This document shows, one piece after another, positions 45,292 through 53,269 of a DNA stretch of 64,000 nt. The stretch is from NCBI RefSeq assembly GCF_900090225.1, contig NZ_FMHY01000002.1, forward strand, positions 5,952,001 through 6,016,000, given 5' to 3'. The position numbers were made by a program, and so were the translations under genes. This DNA is from Micromonospora eburnea. Its GTDB lineage: Bacteria; Actinomycetota; Actinomycetes; Mycobacteriales; Micromonosporaceae. Under the pieces are notes generated by a model, which had not been told where the DNA came from, did no database searches, and saw only the letters and a program-made list of their open reading frames with translations. Positions within the stretch are counted from its first letter, which is position 1. Each line of letters starts with the position of its first letter.

Positions 45292-47636
45292 TAGGCGTCC
45301 CTCTCGGTTGCGGTCGAAGGTTGCGGTTCGGGTGCCGACACCGGCGGGGAGGTTGTCCCCGCCCCGGGCGCGCCGGTGGACGAGCCACCCCCCGTGGACT
45401 GGGCGGCGGCGGCGCGGGCGCCGTCCCGGCGGCCCAGAGCGGTGCCGGCCTGGAGGGCGGACATGGCCCGGCGGGCCTCCTCCGGCGGCCGGTGCGCCGG
45501 GGTGTCCACGACGGTCGGCCGGGGCCGGGCCGCGGGGCCGCGCCGACGGACCCGGCGGGGCAGGCCGTCGCCGTCGGCGGGCGGCTCGACCGAAGAGGTA
45601 CGGCCGGCGGAGAGTGGCACCACCGCCGACTCGGGGCGGTCCCGCACCGGCCGGGCGGCGCGCGGTCGGGGCACCGTGCTCAGCCGGGTGACCTTGGCCA
45701 TCCGCTGCTCGTCGGGGCCGGCCGCCCCGGCGTCCCGGCCGGTCGGGCCGAGCGCCGGCTCGTCGGTCACCAGTTCGGCCGGGATGAACACGACGGCCGT
45801 GGTGCCGGCCGGGGTGGCCAGCCGCAGCTCGACCCGGACGCCGTGCCGGTCGGCCAGCCGGGCCACCACGAACAGGCCCAGCCGGGCGCTGTCGGTTGGG
45901 TCGAACTCCGGGGAGCGGGACAGTTTGTCGTTGGCGTCCGCGAGGGCCCGCGGCGACATGCCCAGCCCGTGATCCGTGATCTCGATGGCGTACCCGCCGG
46001 GCACGCTCCGCCCGGTCACGTCCACCCGGGTGCCGGGCGGGGAGAAGGCGGTGGCGTTCTCGATCAGCTCGGCGAGCAGATGGATCACGTCGCCGACGGC
46101 CCGGCCGAGCACCCCGGCCGGCTGCACCTCCCCCACGTCCACCCGGTCGTACGACTCCACCTCGGAGATCGCGCCGCGCAGCACGTCGACCGCGGCGACC
46201 GGGCTCCGCCAGCCCCGGCCGGGGGCCGCGCCGGCGAGGATGACCAGGTCCTCGGCGTGCCGCCGGAGGCGGGTGGCGAGGTGGTCGACCTGGAACAGCC
46301 CGGCCAGCTCGTCCGGGTCCTCGGTCTGCCGCTCCAGCCGGTCCAGCAGCGCCAACTGCCGGTGGACCAGGCCCTGGCTGCGCCGGGCGATGTTGAGGAA
46401 GACCTCGTTGAGGCCCCGGCGCAGGGTGACCTCGTCCACGGCGGCCTGCACGGCGGTGCGGCGTACCTCGTTGAAGGCCCGCGCCACCTGGCCGATCTCG
46501 TCGCTGCCGTGGTCCAGCTCGGGCGCCTCCCGGGCGACGTCCACCTCCTCGCCCCGGCGCAACCGGGCGACCACGTCGGGCAGTCGCTGTTCGGCCATCT
46601 CCAGCGCGGAGGTGCGGACCCCGGACAGCCGGCGGGCCAGCGACCGGCCGACCCGCAGCGCCACCAGCAGGCAGACCACGATGGCGACCAGGCCGAGCAC
46701 CCCGGCCGCGGCGAGCCGGACCAGGATGGCCACCGCCATCGGCACGGACCGCTCGGCCAGATCGTCGGCGCCGCGCAGCTCGAAGTCCCGTAGCCCCTGC
46801 CAGACCGCCGCCTGGCTGGACTCCCAGGCCCGTACGTCGAACCCGGCCGGCAGCTCGCGGGCGCGGATCAGGCCATCCTGGAGACCGTGCAGCCGGACGT
46901 ACGCCTCCCCCTCGGTGAACCGCTGGTATTCCGCGCGTTCCCGCTCGGGCAGGTCGGCCATCGCGTTCTCCACCAGGAACCGCTGGTTGTCGATGGTGCG
47001 TACCAGTTGCTCGTGCTCGCCCTCGGCGTACCGCCCGGCGGTGAGCGCGCCGGCGAGCAGCGCGTCGGTCTGGCCGAGCAACTCCCGGGACCGGCCGAGC
47101 GCGGTCAGCGCCAGCGCCTCCCGGTTGAGCTGGTTGTCGGGGAGGGCGGCCATCGCGGAGAACGCCTGGAAGGCCGAATTGATCATCCCGCTGTAGAGGC
47201 CGGACGCACCGGCCCGGTCGACCTTCCGGGCGTCGATGAAGCCCCGGCCGGCGGGCAGCGCGTCGAGCGCGGAGACGAGCTGGTCGAGCCGGGCGTCGAG
47301 CAGGTCGTCGGCGGCGTCCCGCAGATCCGGCCCGTCGACCCGGCGGCGTAGCTCGGCGACCGCCCGGTCGGTGCGGGTCCGTTGCTCGGCCAGCGCGGGC
47401 AGGACGGTGTTCCCGGCGAGTTGGACGACCGACAGTCGGCGTTCCCGCTGCAACTCGGTGACGACCACCTCGCCGGGCCGGCCCAGGTCGTAGAGGAGGG
47501 TACGCGCGGCGAGCAGGTCGAGGGCGGGCCCGAAGGTCAGCGACGTGGCGAAGATCCAGAGCGCCAGCAGCGCGGTCACCGGTCCGATGACCAGCGCGGT
47601 CAGCTTGGCGCGGATCGGCCAGTCACGGGTGTTCAT
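45291..47636 (-). CDS. Nitrate/nitrite-sensing-domain histidine kinase-like protein (CvnA type)
   Basis: Membrane sensor of the conservon, 781 residues from ATG 47636 (GAGG upstream). Helix 1 is near residues 10-35 (LTALVIGPVTALLALWIFAT), followed by an extracytoplasmic NIT-like helical domain at about 50-300. A second helix (AAAGVLGLVAIVVCLLVALRV) leads to HAMP and a degenerate dimerisation region. The HATPase domain has an N-box (LLAELIENATAFSPPGT, about 520-535) and G-box (DHGLGMSPRALADAN). The C-terminal 150 residues are Pro/Arg/Ala-rich and disordered. It heads a four-gene operon; the cytochrome P450 (cvnE) found in some conservons is absent. Confidence 0.93.
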   Translation of the reverse strand: MNTRDWPIRAKLTALVIGPVTALLALWIFATSLTFGPALDLLAARTLLYDLGRPGEVVVTELQRERRLSVVQLAGNTVLPALAEQRTRTDRAVAELRRRVDGPDLRDAADDLLDARLDQLVSALDALPAGRGFIDARKVDRAGASGLYSGMINSAFQAFSAMAALPDNQLNREALALTALGRSRELLGQTDALLAGALTAGRYAEGEHEQLVRTIDNQRFLVENAMADLPERERAEYQRFTEGEAYVRLHGLQDGLIRARELPAGFDVRAWESSQAAVWQGLRDFELRGADDLAERSVPMAVAILVRLAAAGVLGLVAIVVCLLVALRVGRSLARRLSGVRTSALEMAEQRLPDVVARLRRGEEVDVAREAPELDHGSDEIGQVARAFNEVRRTAVQAAVDEVTLRRGLNEVFLNIARRSQGLVHRQLALLDRLERQTEDPDELAGLFQVDHLATRLRRHAEDLVILAGAAPGRGWRSPVAAVDVLRGAISEVESYDRVDVGEVQPAGVLGRAVGDVIHLLAELIENATAFSPPGTRVDVTGRSVPGGYAIEITDHGLGMSPRALADANDKLSRSPEFDPTDSARLGLFVVARLADRHGVRVELRLATPAGTTAVVFIPAELVTDEPALGPTGRDAGAAGPDEQRMAKVTRLSTVPRPRAARPVRDRPESAVVPLSAGRTSSVEPPADGDGLPRRVRRRGPAARPRPTVVDTPAHRPPEEARRAMSALQAGTALGRRDGARAAAAQSTGGGSSTGAPGAGTTSPPVSAPEPQPSTATERDA

Positions 47637-48016
47637 CAAACCTCGCCCGGAAGGTGTCGCAGGGGTGGCGCCTGCCGGCCGGAGGTCCCGGCCGCGACGC
47701 CCGGCCCCGGATCGGGCGCCCTGGGCAGGATACGTAATTGCCGACCGATGCACTACCGGCCGTCTCGGCCGTCACTACCGTCCGAGATGTTCCGGTGTGT
47801 ACCCCCATGGCGGCGGCTGCCCGCCGGAACGGCAGGGGTGGGCCACTCCTCCACCACCAACGTGCGGCATGTGGTGGTCTCGGAGGCAGCGGAGACCGCC
47901 AGGTGCGGGACATGGCGTGGATCATCCGGGGAATCAGCGGGGAAGGAGTCCCGGTCGGGCAGCCGCGCCACCCGGACCACGAACCTGAGTCACGAGCCGC
48001 TGAGGAGGTCGCTGCC
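47637..48016. promoter_or_regulatory. Divergent intergenic region, conservon / acidic-protein gene
   Basis: These 380 bases separate the conservon from a rightward small gene and should carry both promoters. A hairpin CCACCAC (47851-47857) / GTGGTGG (47871-47877) lies near the middle, followed by GTCTC/GAGAC arms. Short open frames crossing the region change composition and have no ribosome binding site, so no gene is called. No sigma-factor boxes were recognised. Confidence 0.5.
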
Positions 48017-48445
48017 ATGCGCCCGGAAGAGCAGCAGGTCCCACCGGAACAGCCCGAAGCCGCCCGGACCGACGCACCCGAGGAGGCCGCCGACACCGAC
48101 ACCCGGCCCGAGTACCACGACCCGGCCCCGCTGCCGACGGCCTTCGGGGCGACCACCGTGGGTGACGCGGTGGCCGCCTCCGCGATGGCCAGCGGACGGC
48201 CCGAGGACGAGCGGGACCCGCGCGGCGAGGACACCGCCCAGCCGGGCGACGGGGCCCCGGGGCGGACCGACGCCCTCGACGACGTGCGGGCCGACCCGAC
48301 GGCCGGCGACTGGCTGCACAGCCCCGAGCCCGCGGCCGAGTCCTCCGGCCCGCCCGACGGCCCCGGGCCGACGGTCGACACCGCCGGGTACGGCCGCGCC
48401 GAGCCGAGCATGGTCGACCCGGACGCCGGCGTCGGGAAGCCCTGA
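48017..48445 (+). CDS. Hypothetical acidic, disordered protein
   Basis: 142 residues starting MRPEEQQVPPEQPEAARTDA, with GAGGAGG upstream of ATG 48017. Rich in Asp, Glu, Pro, Ala and Gly, with almost no hydrophobic core. The only ordered-looking part is PLPTAFGATTVGDAVAASAM (about residues 38-57), followed by EDERDPRGED. No signal peptide or membrane helix. I do not recognise the family. It shares an acidic, DP-rich style with the next gene (48547), suggesting a functional pair. Confidence 0.65.
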   Translation: MRPEEQQVPPEQPEAARTDAPEEAADTDTRPEYHDPAPLPTAFGATTVGDAVAASAMASGRPEDERDPRGEDTAQPGDGAPGRTDALDDVRADPTAGDWLHSPEPAAESSGPPDGPGPTVDTAGYGRAEPSMVDPDAGVGKP

Positions 48446-48546
48446 CCTGCATCACTCGACCGCGGCAGCGCGGTCTCCGCGCGGAATGGGCCGGCCGCTG
48501 CCGGGTACGCCAGGGGGATCACGGAACGGGACAGGAGGGCAGCAGC

Positions 48547-48954
48547 ATGACGGATCGTGACCGCGGGGGCGAGCGACCGCTGGAGGAGACTCCCGAGGCG
48601 GCCGCGGCGGTGGACGACGACAGCACGGTGCCGCAGTTGCGCACGGGCGGCGGCGCCGACCGGGACACTCCCGTCTTCGCCGAGCCGGACGGCGCGGTGC
48701 CGGACACCGGGACGCCGGACATCCTCGGCGACCCGTACGCGGCGGGAACCGGGCCGACCGGCACCGGGACCGGGGCGACCGGCACCGGCACCGGTGCGGC
48801 GGACGACAACCGGCGCACCGGCGCGGAACAGCCGTGGGACCCCGAGGACCTGGTGGCCGCCCGGGGGCAGGACCTCACCCCGGAGAACATCGAGCGGGCC
48901 CGCCGTGACCTGGCGGAGCTGGGCCGGGCGGCGATCGAGAAGACGGTCCCCTGA
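48547..48954 (+). CDS. Hypothetical acidic protein with Gly-Thr repeat
   Basis: 135 residues, ATG 48547 preceded by AGGAGG. The N-terminus is acidic and disordered. The middle has a TGTGTGATGTGTG-like Gly/Thr run (about 68-82), and the C-terminus has a plausible helix pair (WDPEDLVAARGQDLTPENIE then RARRDLAELGRAAIEK). No signal, metal site or known domain is visible. It ends six bases before a perfect terminator. Function unknown; the C-terminal helical part is the likely conserved unit. Confidence 0.65.
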   Translation: MTDRDRGGERPLEETPEAAAAVDDDSTVPQLRTGGGADRDTPVFAEPDGAVPDTGTPDILGDPYAAGTGPTGTGTGATGTGTGAADDNRRTGAEQPWDPEDLVAARGQDLTPENIERARRDLAELGRAAIEKTVP

Positions 48955-48960
48955 CAGCCG

Positions 48961-49000
48961 GGGGCCCCTGGCCGACCTCGTCAGGTCGGCCAGGGGCCCG
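48961..49000. terminator. Bidirectional terminator between convergent genes
   Basis: GGGCCCCTGGCCGACCT (48962-48978) pairs perfectly with 48983-48999 around a CGTC loop. It lies between the convergent small acidic protein and GH6 cellulase genes. Confidence 0.85.
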
Positions 49001-49058
49001 GGGGAACCCGTCGCGGCGGTGCCTCACTCCCGCCGCGACGGGTGGGCCGGCCGCTGGC

Positions 49059-50855
49059 TCAGGAGAGCGGCGGGTAGGCGTTGCGCATGAGCTCCTGGAA
49101 CTGCGCGGAGAACCAGGCGCCCGAGATCGGCGCGTTCGGCAGGGCACCGCTCTTGCTGTTGCCGTTGCGGGCGTTGCCGCCGTAGTTCGGGTCGCACATC
49201 TGGTCGAAGCCCTTGCCCTCGTTGTTCGGGATCTCCTTGCTGGAGCCGTCCGACTCGCCCGGGGGCTTCACCCAGACGTACGCGTCGATGCCGCTCGCCG
49301 GGTTGGCCCGGGGCCGCTCACCGAGGCCGGCACCGGCCTGGTTGCACCAGTTGCCGGTGTGGAACCGCCGGTCGATCCGGCCGCCGTCGACGTAGGTGTC
49401 GACGCTGGTCGTCGCGCCCGGGCCGGTGGGCCGGGCGGTGCCGCCCCAACCGTTACGGGAGGTGTCGATCAGCATGCCGATACCGCTGTCGAAGCCGTTC
49501 GAGATCGCCTGCTGCCGGAACGCCTGGGCGAACGACAGCTCGTCGACGTACTGGTTCCAGTCGATCCACTTGGACTGCCGCACGGTCTGGCCGTTCACGT
49601 TGTCGGTGATCTTGACGTACGGCTCCTGCAGCGCGGAGTAGTTCGCCGTGTTGACGATGAAGCCGTGCACGTTGCGGACCGTGCTGCCGGAGGCGGTGGC
49701 GGCCTGCTTGATGACCTGGATGGTCGGGACGAGGTTGGTGTCCCAGCCGATCCAGCCGTGGTGCGCGGCGTCGACGTAGTTGTAGACGTTGCCGATCGCA
49801 CCCAGCTTGGCCAGGGCGTAGCCGACGCCGTTCACGTACGCGCCGTTGGCCTTGACCGTGTCGCACATCACGGTGCCGCCCGCGTTGCCCGAGGTGTTGG
49901 TCACCAGGTTGGGCAGCGAGTCGATCTCGATGATGTTGATGATCCGCAGGTTGCGGTACTTCGCGTCGCTCTGGATCGCGGCGATCGGGTCGATGTACTC
50001 GGCCTTGTAGCGAGGCAGGTCGTTCGGACCCAGCTCACCGTTGGAGGCCAGCGCCGAGCAGTCGCGGCCGGGCAGGTTGTAGATGACGAACTGGATGTAA
50101 CCGGCGCCCTGGGCGAGCGCGGCGTCCAGGTGGTCCCGGACCCCCATCGCACCGTTGGAGCTGCTGTTCGGGGTGCCGTTGATGGCGGCGATCCGGTCCA
50201 GCCAGACCGCGGTCGGGTTGTTCGAGACCCGGCTGCCGCCCGGCTCGCCCTCCGCCTTGGCCTTCCACTCCGGGTTCACGTACCCCTTGACCCCGGCGTA
50301 CGGGTTGTCCACCTTCTGCCCCGGCGGCGGGGTGGTGGGCGGCGGGGCCGTGGTCGGCGGCGGGGCGGTGGTCGGCGGGGCGCTGGTCGGGGGCGTCGTG
50401 GTCGGCGGGGCGCTGGTCGGCGGGGTGCCCCCGTTGCAGACCGTGCCGTTCAGGGTGAACTGGGTCGGCTTCGGGTTGCTGCCGCTCCAGGAGCCGTTGA
50501 ACCCGATGGTGGTGCTGGAGCCGCTCGGCAGCGAGCCGTTGTAGGACTCGTTCTTCACGGTGACGTTCTGGCCGCTCTGCGTCCAGATCCCCGACCAGCC
50601 GTTGACGACCTTCTGCTGGCCGTTCGGGAAGGTGAACCCGAGCGTCCACGAGTTGAGCGCGTCGCCGAGGTTGTTGATCGTCAGGTTGGCGGTGAAGCCG
50701 CCCGGCCAGTCGTTGGTGGTGTAGTCCACCCGGCACTGGGTCGCGGCCTGCGCCGCGGTGACCGGGAGGGTCACCAGCCCGCCGGCGACCAGGACGCCCG
50801 CACCGGTGAGTGCGAGGGCCCGGCTCCGGCCGGACAGCCTTCTCCACAGATTCAT
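49059..50855 (-). CDS. Secreted cellulase: CBM2 plus glycoside hydrolase family 6
   Basis: Extracellular cellulose-degrading enzyme, 598 residues. ATG 50855 has AAGGAGAT seven bases upstream. The signal peptide ends near residue 38 (TAAQAATQCRVDY). A family 2 cellulose-binding module spans about 39-140 (NSWTLGFTFPNGQ, WSGSNPKPTQFTLNGTVCNG), then a Pro/Thr linker (about 145-185), then the GH6 catalytic domain. GH6 marks include FVIYNLPGRDCSALASNGE with the catalytic Asp, NIIEIDSLPN, GWIGWDTNL, and VWVKPPGESDGSS near the C-terminus. Whether it is an endoglucanase or cellobiohydrolase is not settled by sequence. A CebR-like operator lies 255 bases upstream. Confidence 0.95.
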   Translation of the reverse strand: MNLWRRLSGRSRALALTGAGVLVAGGLVTLPVTAAQAATQCRVDYTTNDWPGGFTANLTINNLGDALNSWTLGFTFPNGQQKVVNGWSGIWTQSGQNVTVKNESYNGSLPSGSSTTIGFNGSWSGSNPKPTQFTLNGTVCNGGTPPTSAPPTTTPPTSAPPTTAPPPTTAPPPTTPPPGQKVDNPYAGVKGYVNPEWKAKAEGEPGGSRVSNNPTAVWLDRIAAINGTPNSSSNGAMGVRDHLDAALAQGAGYIQFVIYNLPGRDCSALASNGELGPNDLPRYKAEYIDPIAAIQSDAKYRNLRIINIIEIDSLPNLVTNTSGNAGGTVMCDTVKANGAYVNGVGYALAKLGAIGNVYNYVDAAHHGWIGWDTNLVPTIQVIKQAATASGSTVRNVHGFIVNTANYSALQEPYVKITDNVNGQTVRQSKWIDWNQYVDELSFAQAFRQQAISNGFDSGIGMLIDTSRNGWGGTARPTGPGATTSVDTYVDGGRIDRRFHTGNWCNQAGAGLGERPRANPASGIDAYVWVKPPGESDGSSKEIPNNEGKGFDQMCDPNYGGNARNGNSKSGALPNAPISGAWFSAQFQELMRNAYPPLS

Positions 50856-51109
50856 ACCACTGATCTCCTTGGGCGAGACCGGATCCGCGTACGTACCCGG
50901 CGAAAGAGGCCCCTCGGGACGTCCGACTGGGACGGCCGTCGGTGCCACGGTGTCTTCGGGGGGTGCCCGACCCGGACGGGCGTGGTGGTGGTGAACGCGA
51001 CCGGCGAGGTGCGGCCGGCCGACGGTCAGAACGCCGCCCGGTGACCCGGTTGCCCTCGACGTCTGTACTCGCGGTGTGGCTCCCCTGACCGCGTGCAGAG
51101 ATTCTTGCA

Positions 51110-51123
51110 TGGGAGCGCTTCCA
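51110..51123. promoter_or_regulatory. CebR-like operator
   Basis: TGGGAGCGCTTCCA matches the actinobacterial CebR palindrome TGGGAGCGCTCCCA at 13 of 14 positions. CebR is a LacI-family repressor released by cellobiose. The site is on the promoter side of the GH6 gene, so cellobiose-inducible control is likely. CebR itself is not in the window. Confidence 0.8.
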
Positions 51124-51418
51124 TGGCAATGCCTCGATGCCGTTCCGGCCGGCGTCCGGGGTGAAGAGCCCATCCGGCGCGGGTACGGCCGGTTACCGGC
51201 AAACGGGTCCAGGCAGGTGGAACGCGGCGGGGCGACGTCGCGACGGAACGACCCGGCACACGCGGACCCCAGCGGGCCACACCAACCGGGAAGACCCCGG
51301 AAAGCCCAATGGCGGGCCGACACCTCCTTAGCCCTTCTATGCCCCCCAAAACTCGACAAACTCCTAAACGCGAATGTTTCCCCGGATAAGCCGCAGAAAG
51401 GTCTAACGTCTGGCGTAG

Positions 51419-51434
51419 CTCGACCGTCGTCGAG
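51419..51434. promoter_or_regulatory. Palindrome upstream of the repeat protein gene
   Basis: CTCGAC and GTCGAG flank CGTC, a perfect 6-base dyad 22 bases before the GTG 51456. It may be an operator or a leader hairpin; no regulator can be named. Confidence 0.4.
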
Positions 51435-51455
51435 TTCAGGACGAACAGGGATGGA

Positions 51456-52454
51456 GTGACGCTGGTCATGGGAAAGAAGATGCTCGGGAAGGTCGTTGCG
51501 GGCGCCGCTCTCGGTGGTGCGTCCCTGCTGCTGTTCTCGCCTGCGATGGCGAACGCGGCCGGACACAGCGCGTACGTGGGCAACGTCGCCGCCAAGCCGC
51601 AGGTCAGCCTTCTTGAGACCTGCCCTGGGGGCCACGAGGACTGGGACCGTAAGAACTTCGACCGCAAGGACTTCGACCGCAAGGACGAGGACCGCAAGGA
51701 CTTCGACTTCAAGGACGAGGACCGCAAGAACCACGACGGCAAGGACGAGAAGGGCAAGGACCGCGACCGCAAGGACGAGGACCGCAAGGACCAGGACCGC
51801 AAGGACCAGGACCGCAAGGACGAAAAGGGCAAGGACTGGGACGGCCGGTCCGACGAGAGCTGGCAGCCCGGCGACTGGGGCCAGGGCGGCGGCATGACCG
51901 ACGACCAGTCGGACATGGACCGCAAGGACCAGGACCGCAAGGACGAGGACCGCAAGGACGAGGACCGCAAGGACGAGGACCGCAAGGACGAGGACCGCAA
52001 GGACGAGGACCGCAAGGACCACGACGGCAAGGACCAGGACCGCAAGGACGAGGACCGCAAGGACCAGGACCGCAAGGACCACGACGGCAAGGACCAGGAC
52101 CGCAAGGACGAAGAGCGCAACGACCGGGACAACAAGGAGCGCGACGGCAAGGACCACGACTTCAAGAACGAAGAGCGCAACGACCGGGACAACAAGGAGC
52201 GCGACGGCAAGGACCACGACTTCAAGGACGAGAACCGCAAGCACGAGAACCGCAAGGACGAGGACCGCAGGGACGAGGACCGCAAGGACCGCGACCACTG
52301 CTTCCCGCGGGGTCACGTCGACGGTGGTGACGGTGGCATGACCACCACCAGCATGGACCGCAACATGGCCGCCAGCGGGGTGGGCGTGATCAGTGCCGCC
52401 GCCCTGGGCGGGATGGTTCTGCTGCGCCGGCGTCGGGCCAATGACCTCGTCTGA
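51456..52454 (+). CDS. Secreted DRKDE-repeat polyampholyte with C-terminal membrane anchor
   Basis: Surface protein of unknown function, 332 residues from GTG 51456 (AGGG upstream) or 328 from ATG 51468. Numbering uses the ATG. A signal peptide covers about 1-31 (VVAGAALGGASLLLFSPAMA). Residues about 56-277 are nearly all charged, built from five-residue DRKDE/DRKDQ units and DHDGKD variants, with balanced acid and base, so it should be disordered and highly hydrated. Cys52 and Cys278 bracket the repeats. A short spacer (WQPGDWGQGGGMTDDQSDMD) divides the repeats. The C-terminus is a sorting-signal-like hydrophobic segment plus RRRR tail (GVISAAALGGMVLLRRRR), but no LPxTG or LAxTG motif is present. 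It overlaps the sortase gene by 14 bases. Confidence 0.85.
   Translation: MTLVMGKKMLGKVVAGAALGGASLLLFSPAMANAAGHSAYVGNVAAKPQVSLLETCPGGHEDWDRKNFDRKDFDRKDEDRKDFDFKDEDRKNHDGKDEKGKDRDRKDEDRKDQDRKDQDRKDEKGKDWDGRSDESWQPGDWGQGGGMTDDQSDMDRKDQDRKDEDRKDEDRKDEDRKDEDRKDEDRKDHDGKDQDRKDEDRKDQDRKDHDGKDQDRKDEERNDRDNKERDGKDHDFKNEERNDRDNKERDGKDHDFKDENRKHENRKDEDRRDEDRKDRDHCFPRGHVDGGDGGMTTTSMDRNMAASGVGVISAAALGGMVLLRRRRANDLV
51640..52290 (+). repeat. 15-base tandem coding repeats and a 60-base duplication
   Basis: The unit GACCGCAAGGACGAG (DRKDE) recurs in phase, most regularly at about 51918-52020. Near the 3' side a 60-base block is duplicated with one base changed (52111-52170 and 52171-52230), encoding EERNDRDNKERDGKDHDFK twice. 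The regularity at DNA level suggests recent expansion or homogenisation by slippage or recombination. It is coding, not a CRISPR array. Confidence 0.85.
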
Positions 52455-53199
52455 CCGGACGGCGACACGGGCCGGCGGCCGTCACGGGAGACCGTGGCGC
52501 GCCGCCGGCGCGGCCGTCGTCGTTCTCCTCGCCATGCTGGGCGCCGGCATGATCGGTGCGTCCTTCCGAACCGTGCCGCCGCCCCGCCCGCCCCAGCCGC
52601 TCGCCCAGGCCGGCCCCGCCGATCCGACCACGGCCGGCATACCGGGCTCCGGCTACGGCACCGGTACGGTGACCGCCGACCAGACGCCCGCCGGCGACGG
52701 AGCCACGGACCCGGCGAACCCGGACGTCGCCCCCGCCGGGCTGCCCCGGTCGACCCCGACGACCATCTCGATCCCCAAGATCGGGGTGCAGGCCGAGATC
52801 ATGTCCCTCGGCACCAACCCGGACGGCACCGTCCAGGTCCCCCCGCTTGACCAGGCCATGAAGGCAGGCTGGTACTCCCCCGGCGCGAGCCCCGGCGAGC
52901 CCGGCAACGCCGTCATCGTCGGCCACGTCGACTCGGCCAAGATCGGACCGGCGGTCTTCTTCAACCTCGGCGCGCTCCAGCGCGGCGACACCATCAGCAT
53001 CGCCCGGGAGGACGGCTCGACCGCGACGTTCACCGTCAACGAGGTCAAGTCGTACCCGAAGACGGCCTTCCCCACCGACCTGGTCTACGGCCCCAGCGAC
53101 CAGCCCGGCCTGCGGGTGGTCACCTGCGGCGGGACCTTCGACCAGAGCGCGGGCAGCTACGTCGACAACGTCATCGCCTTCGCCAGCATGACCCCGTGA
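52441..53199 (+). CDS. Class F-like sortase
   Basis: Membrane-anchored transpeptidase candidate, 252 residues from ATG 52441. An N-terminal helix (AAVVVLLAMLGAGMIGASF, about 22-42) and a Pro/Gly/Thr stalk precede the sortase barrel (TTISIPKIGVQAEIMSLG onwards). The catalytic His is in AVIVGHVDS (His162) and Cys in LRVVTCGGTFD (Cys229). The expected Arg in the last strand (commonly YRDN in this family, as I recall it) is replaced by YVDN, with Val at 241. The start codon lies inside the repeat-protein gene, giving coupled translation, which argues that the repeat protein is its substrate. A perfect hairpin follows the stop. Confidence 0.9.
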   Translation: MTSSDRTATRAGGRHGRPWRAAGAAVVVLLAMLGAGMIGASFRTVPPPRPPQPLAQAGPADPTTAGIPGSGYGTGTVTADQTPAGDGATDPANPDVAPAGLPRSTPTTISIPKIGVQAEIMSLGTNPDGTVQVPPLDQAMKAGWYSPGASPGEPGNAVIVGHVDSAKIGPAVFFNLGALQRGDTISIAREDGSTATFTVNEVKSYPKTAFPTDLVYGPSDQPGLRVVTCGGTFDQSAGSYVDNVIAFASMTP

Positions 53200-53213
53200 G
53201 GTGGTACGGACGG

Positions 53214-53252
53214 GCGCGGCCCGGTGGTCGGATTCCGACCACCGGGCCGCGC
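53214..53252. terminator. Bidirectional terminator between sortase and glutamate dehydrogenase
   Basis: GCGCGGCCCGGTGGTCGG (53214-53231) pairs perfectly with 53235-53252 around a 3-base loop. It lies between convergent genes and can serve both. Confidence 0.85.
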
Positions 53253-53269
53253 CGGTGTCCGTCCCCGGG

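Larger units (their letters stand above)
50856..51455. promoter_or_regulatory. Long divergent regulatory region, cellulase / repeat protein
   Basis: About 600 bases without a credible gene. It holds the CebR-like box at 51110-51123, a locally AT-richer stretch at about 51330-51425 ahead of the repeat protein, and the palindrome CTCGAC-CGTC-GTCGAG at 51419-51434. A 127-codon open frame from 51076 crosses all of these and is not taken as coding. Confidence 0.6.

Noticed and set aside
47738..48016. N-terminal extension of the small acidic protein
   Set aside because: Composition changes sharply at ATG 48017, which has a strong ribosome binding site.
51076..51459. 127-codon plus-strand open frame upstream of the repeat protein
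   Set aside because: It crosses the CebR-like box and promoter region, has no domain and mixed composition.
51026..52285. Long minus-strand frame rich in Ser, Leu, Arg and Trp (SLRSWSLRS)
   Set aside because: Another antisense shadow of the 15-base repeats; no ribosome binding site or domain.
51640..52290. Regular short repeats considered as a CRISPR array
   Set aside because: Units are contiguous, in a single reading frame, without unique spacers, and no cas gene is present.
50856..52316. Upstream extension of the cellulase frame with AVLVL-type repeats
   Set aside because: It is the complement of the DRKDE repeats; the real start has a ribosome binding site and signal peptide at 50855.
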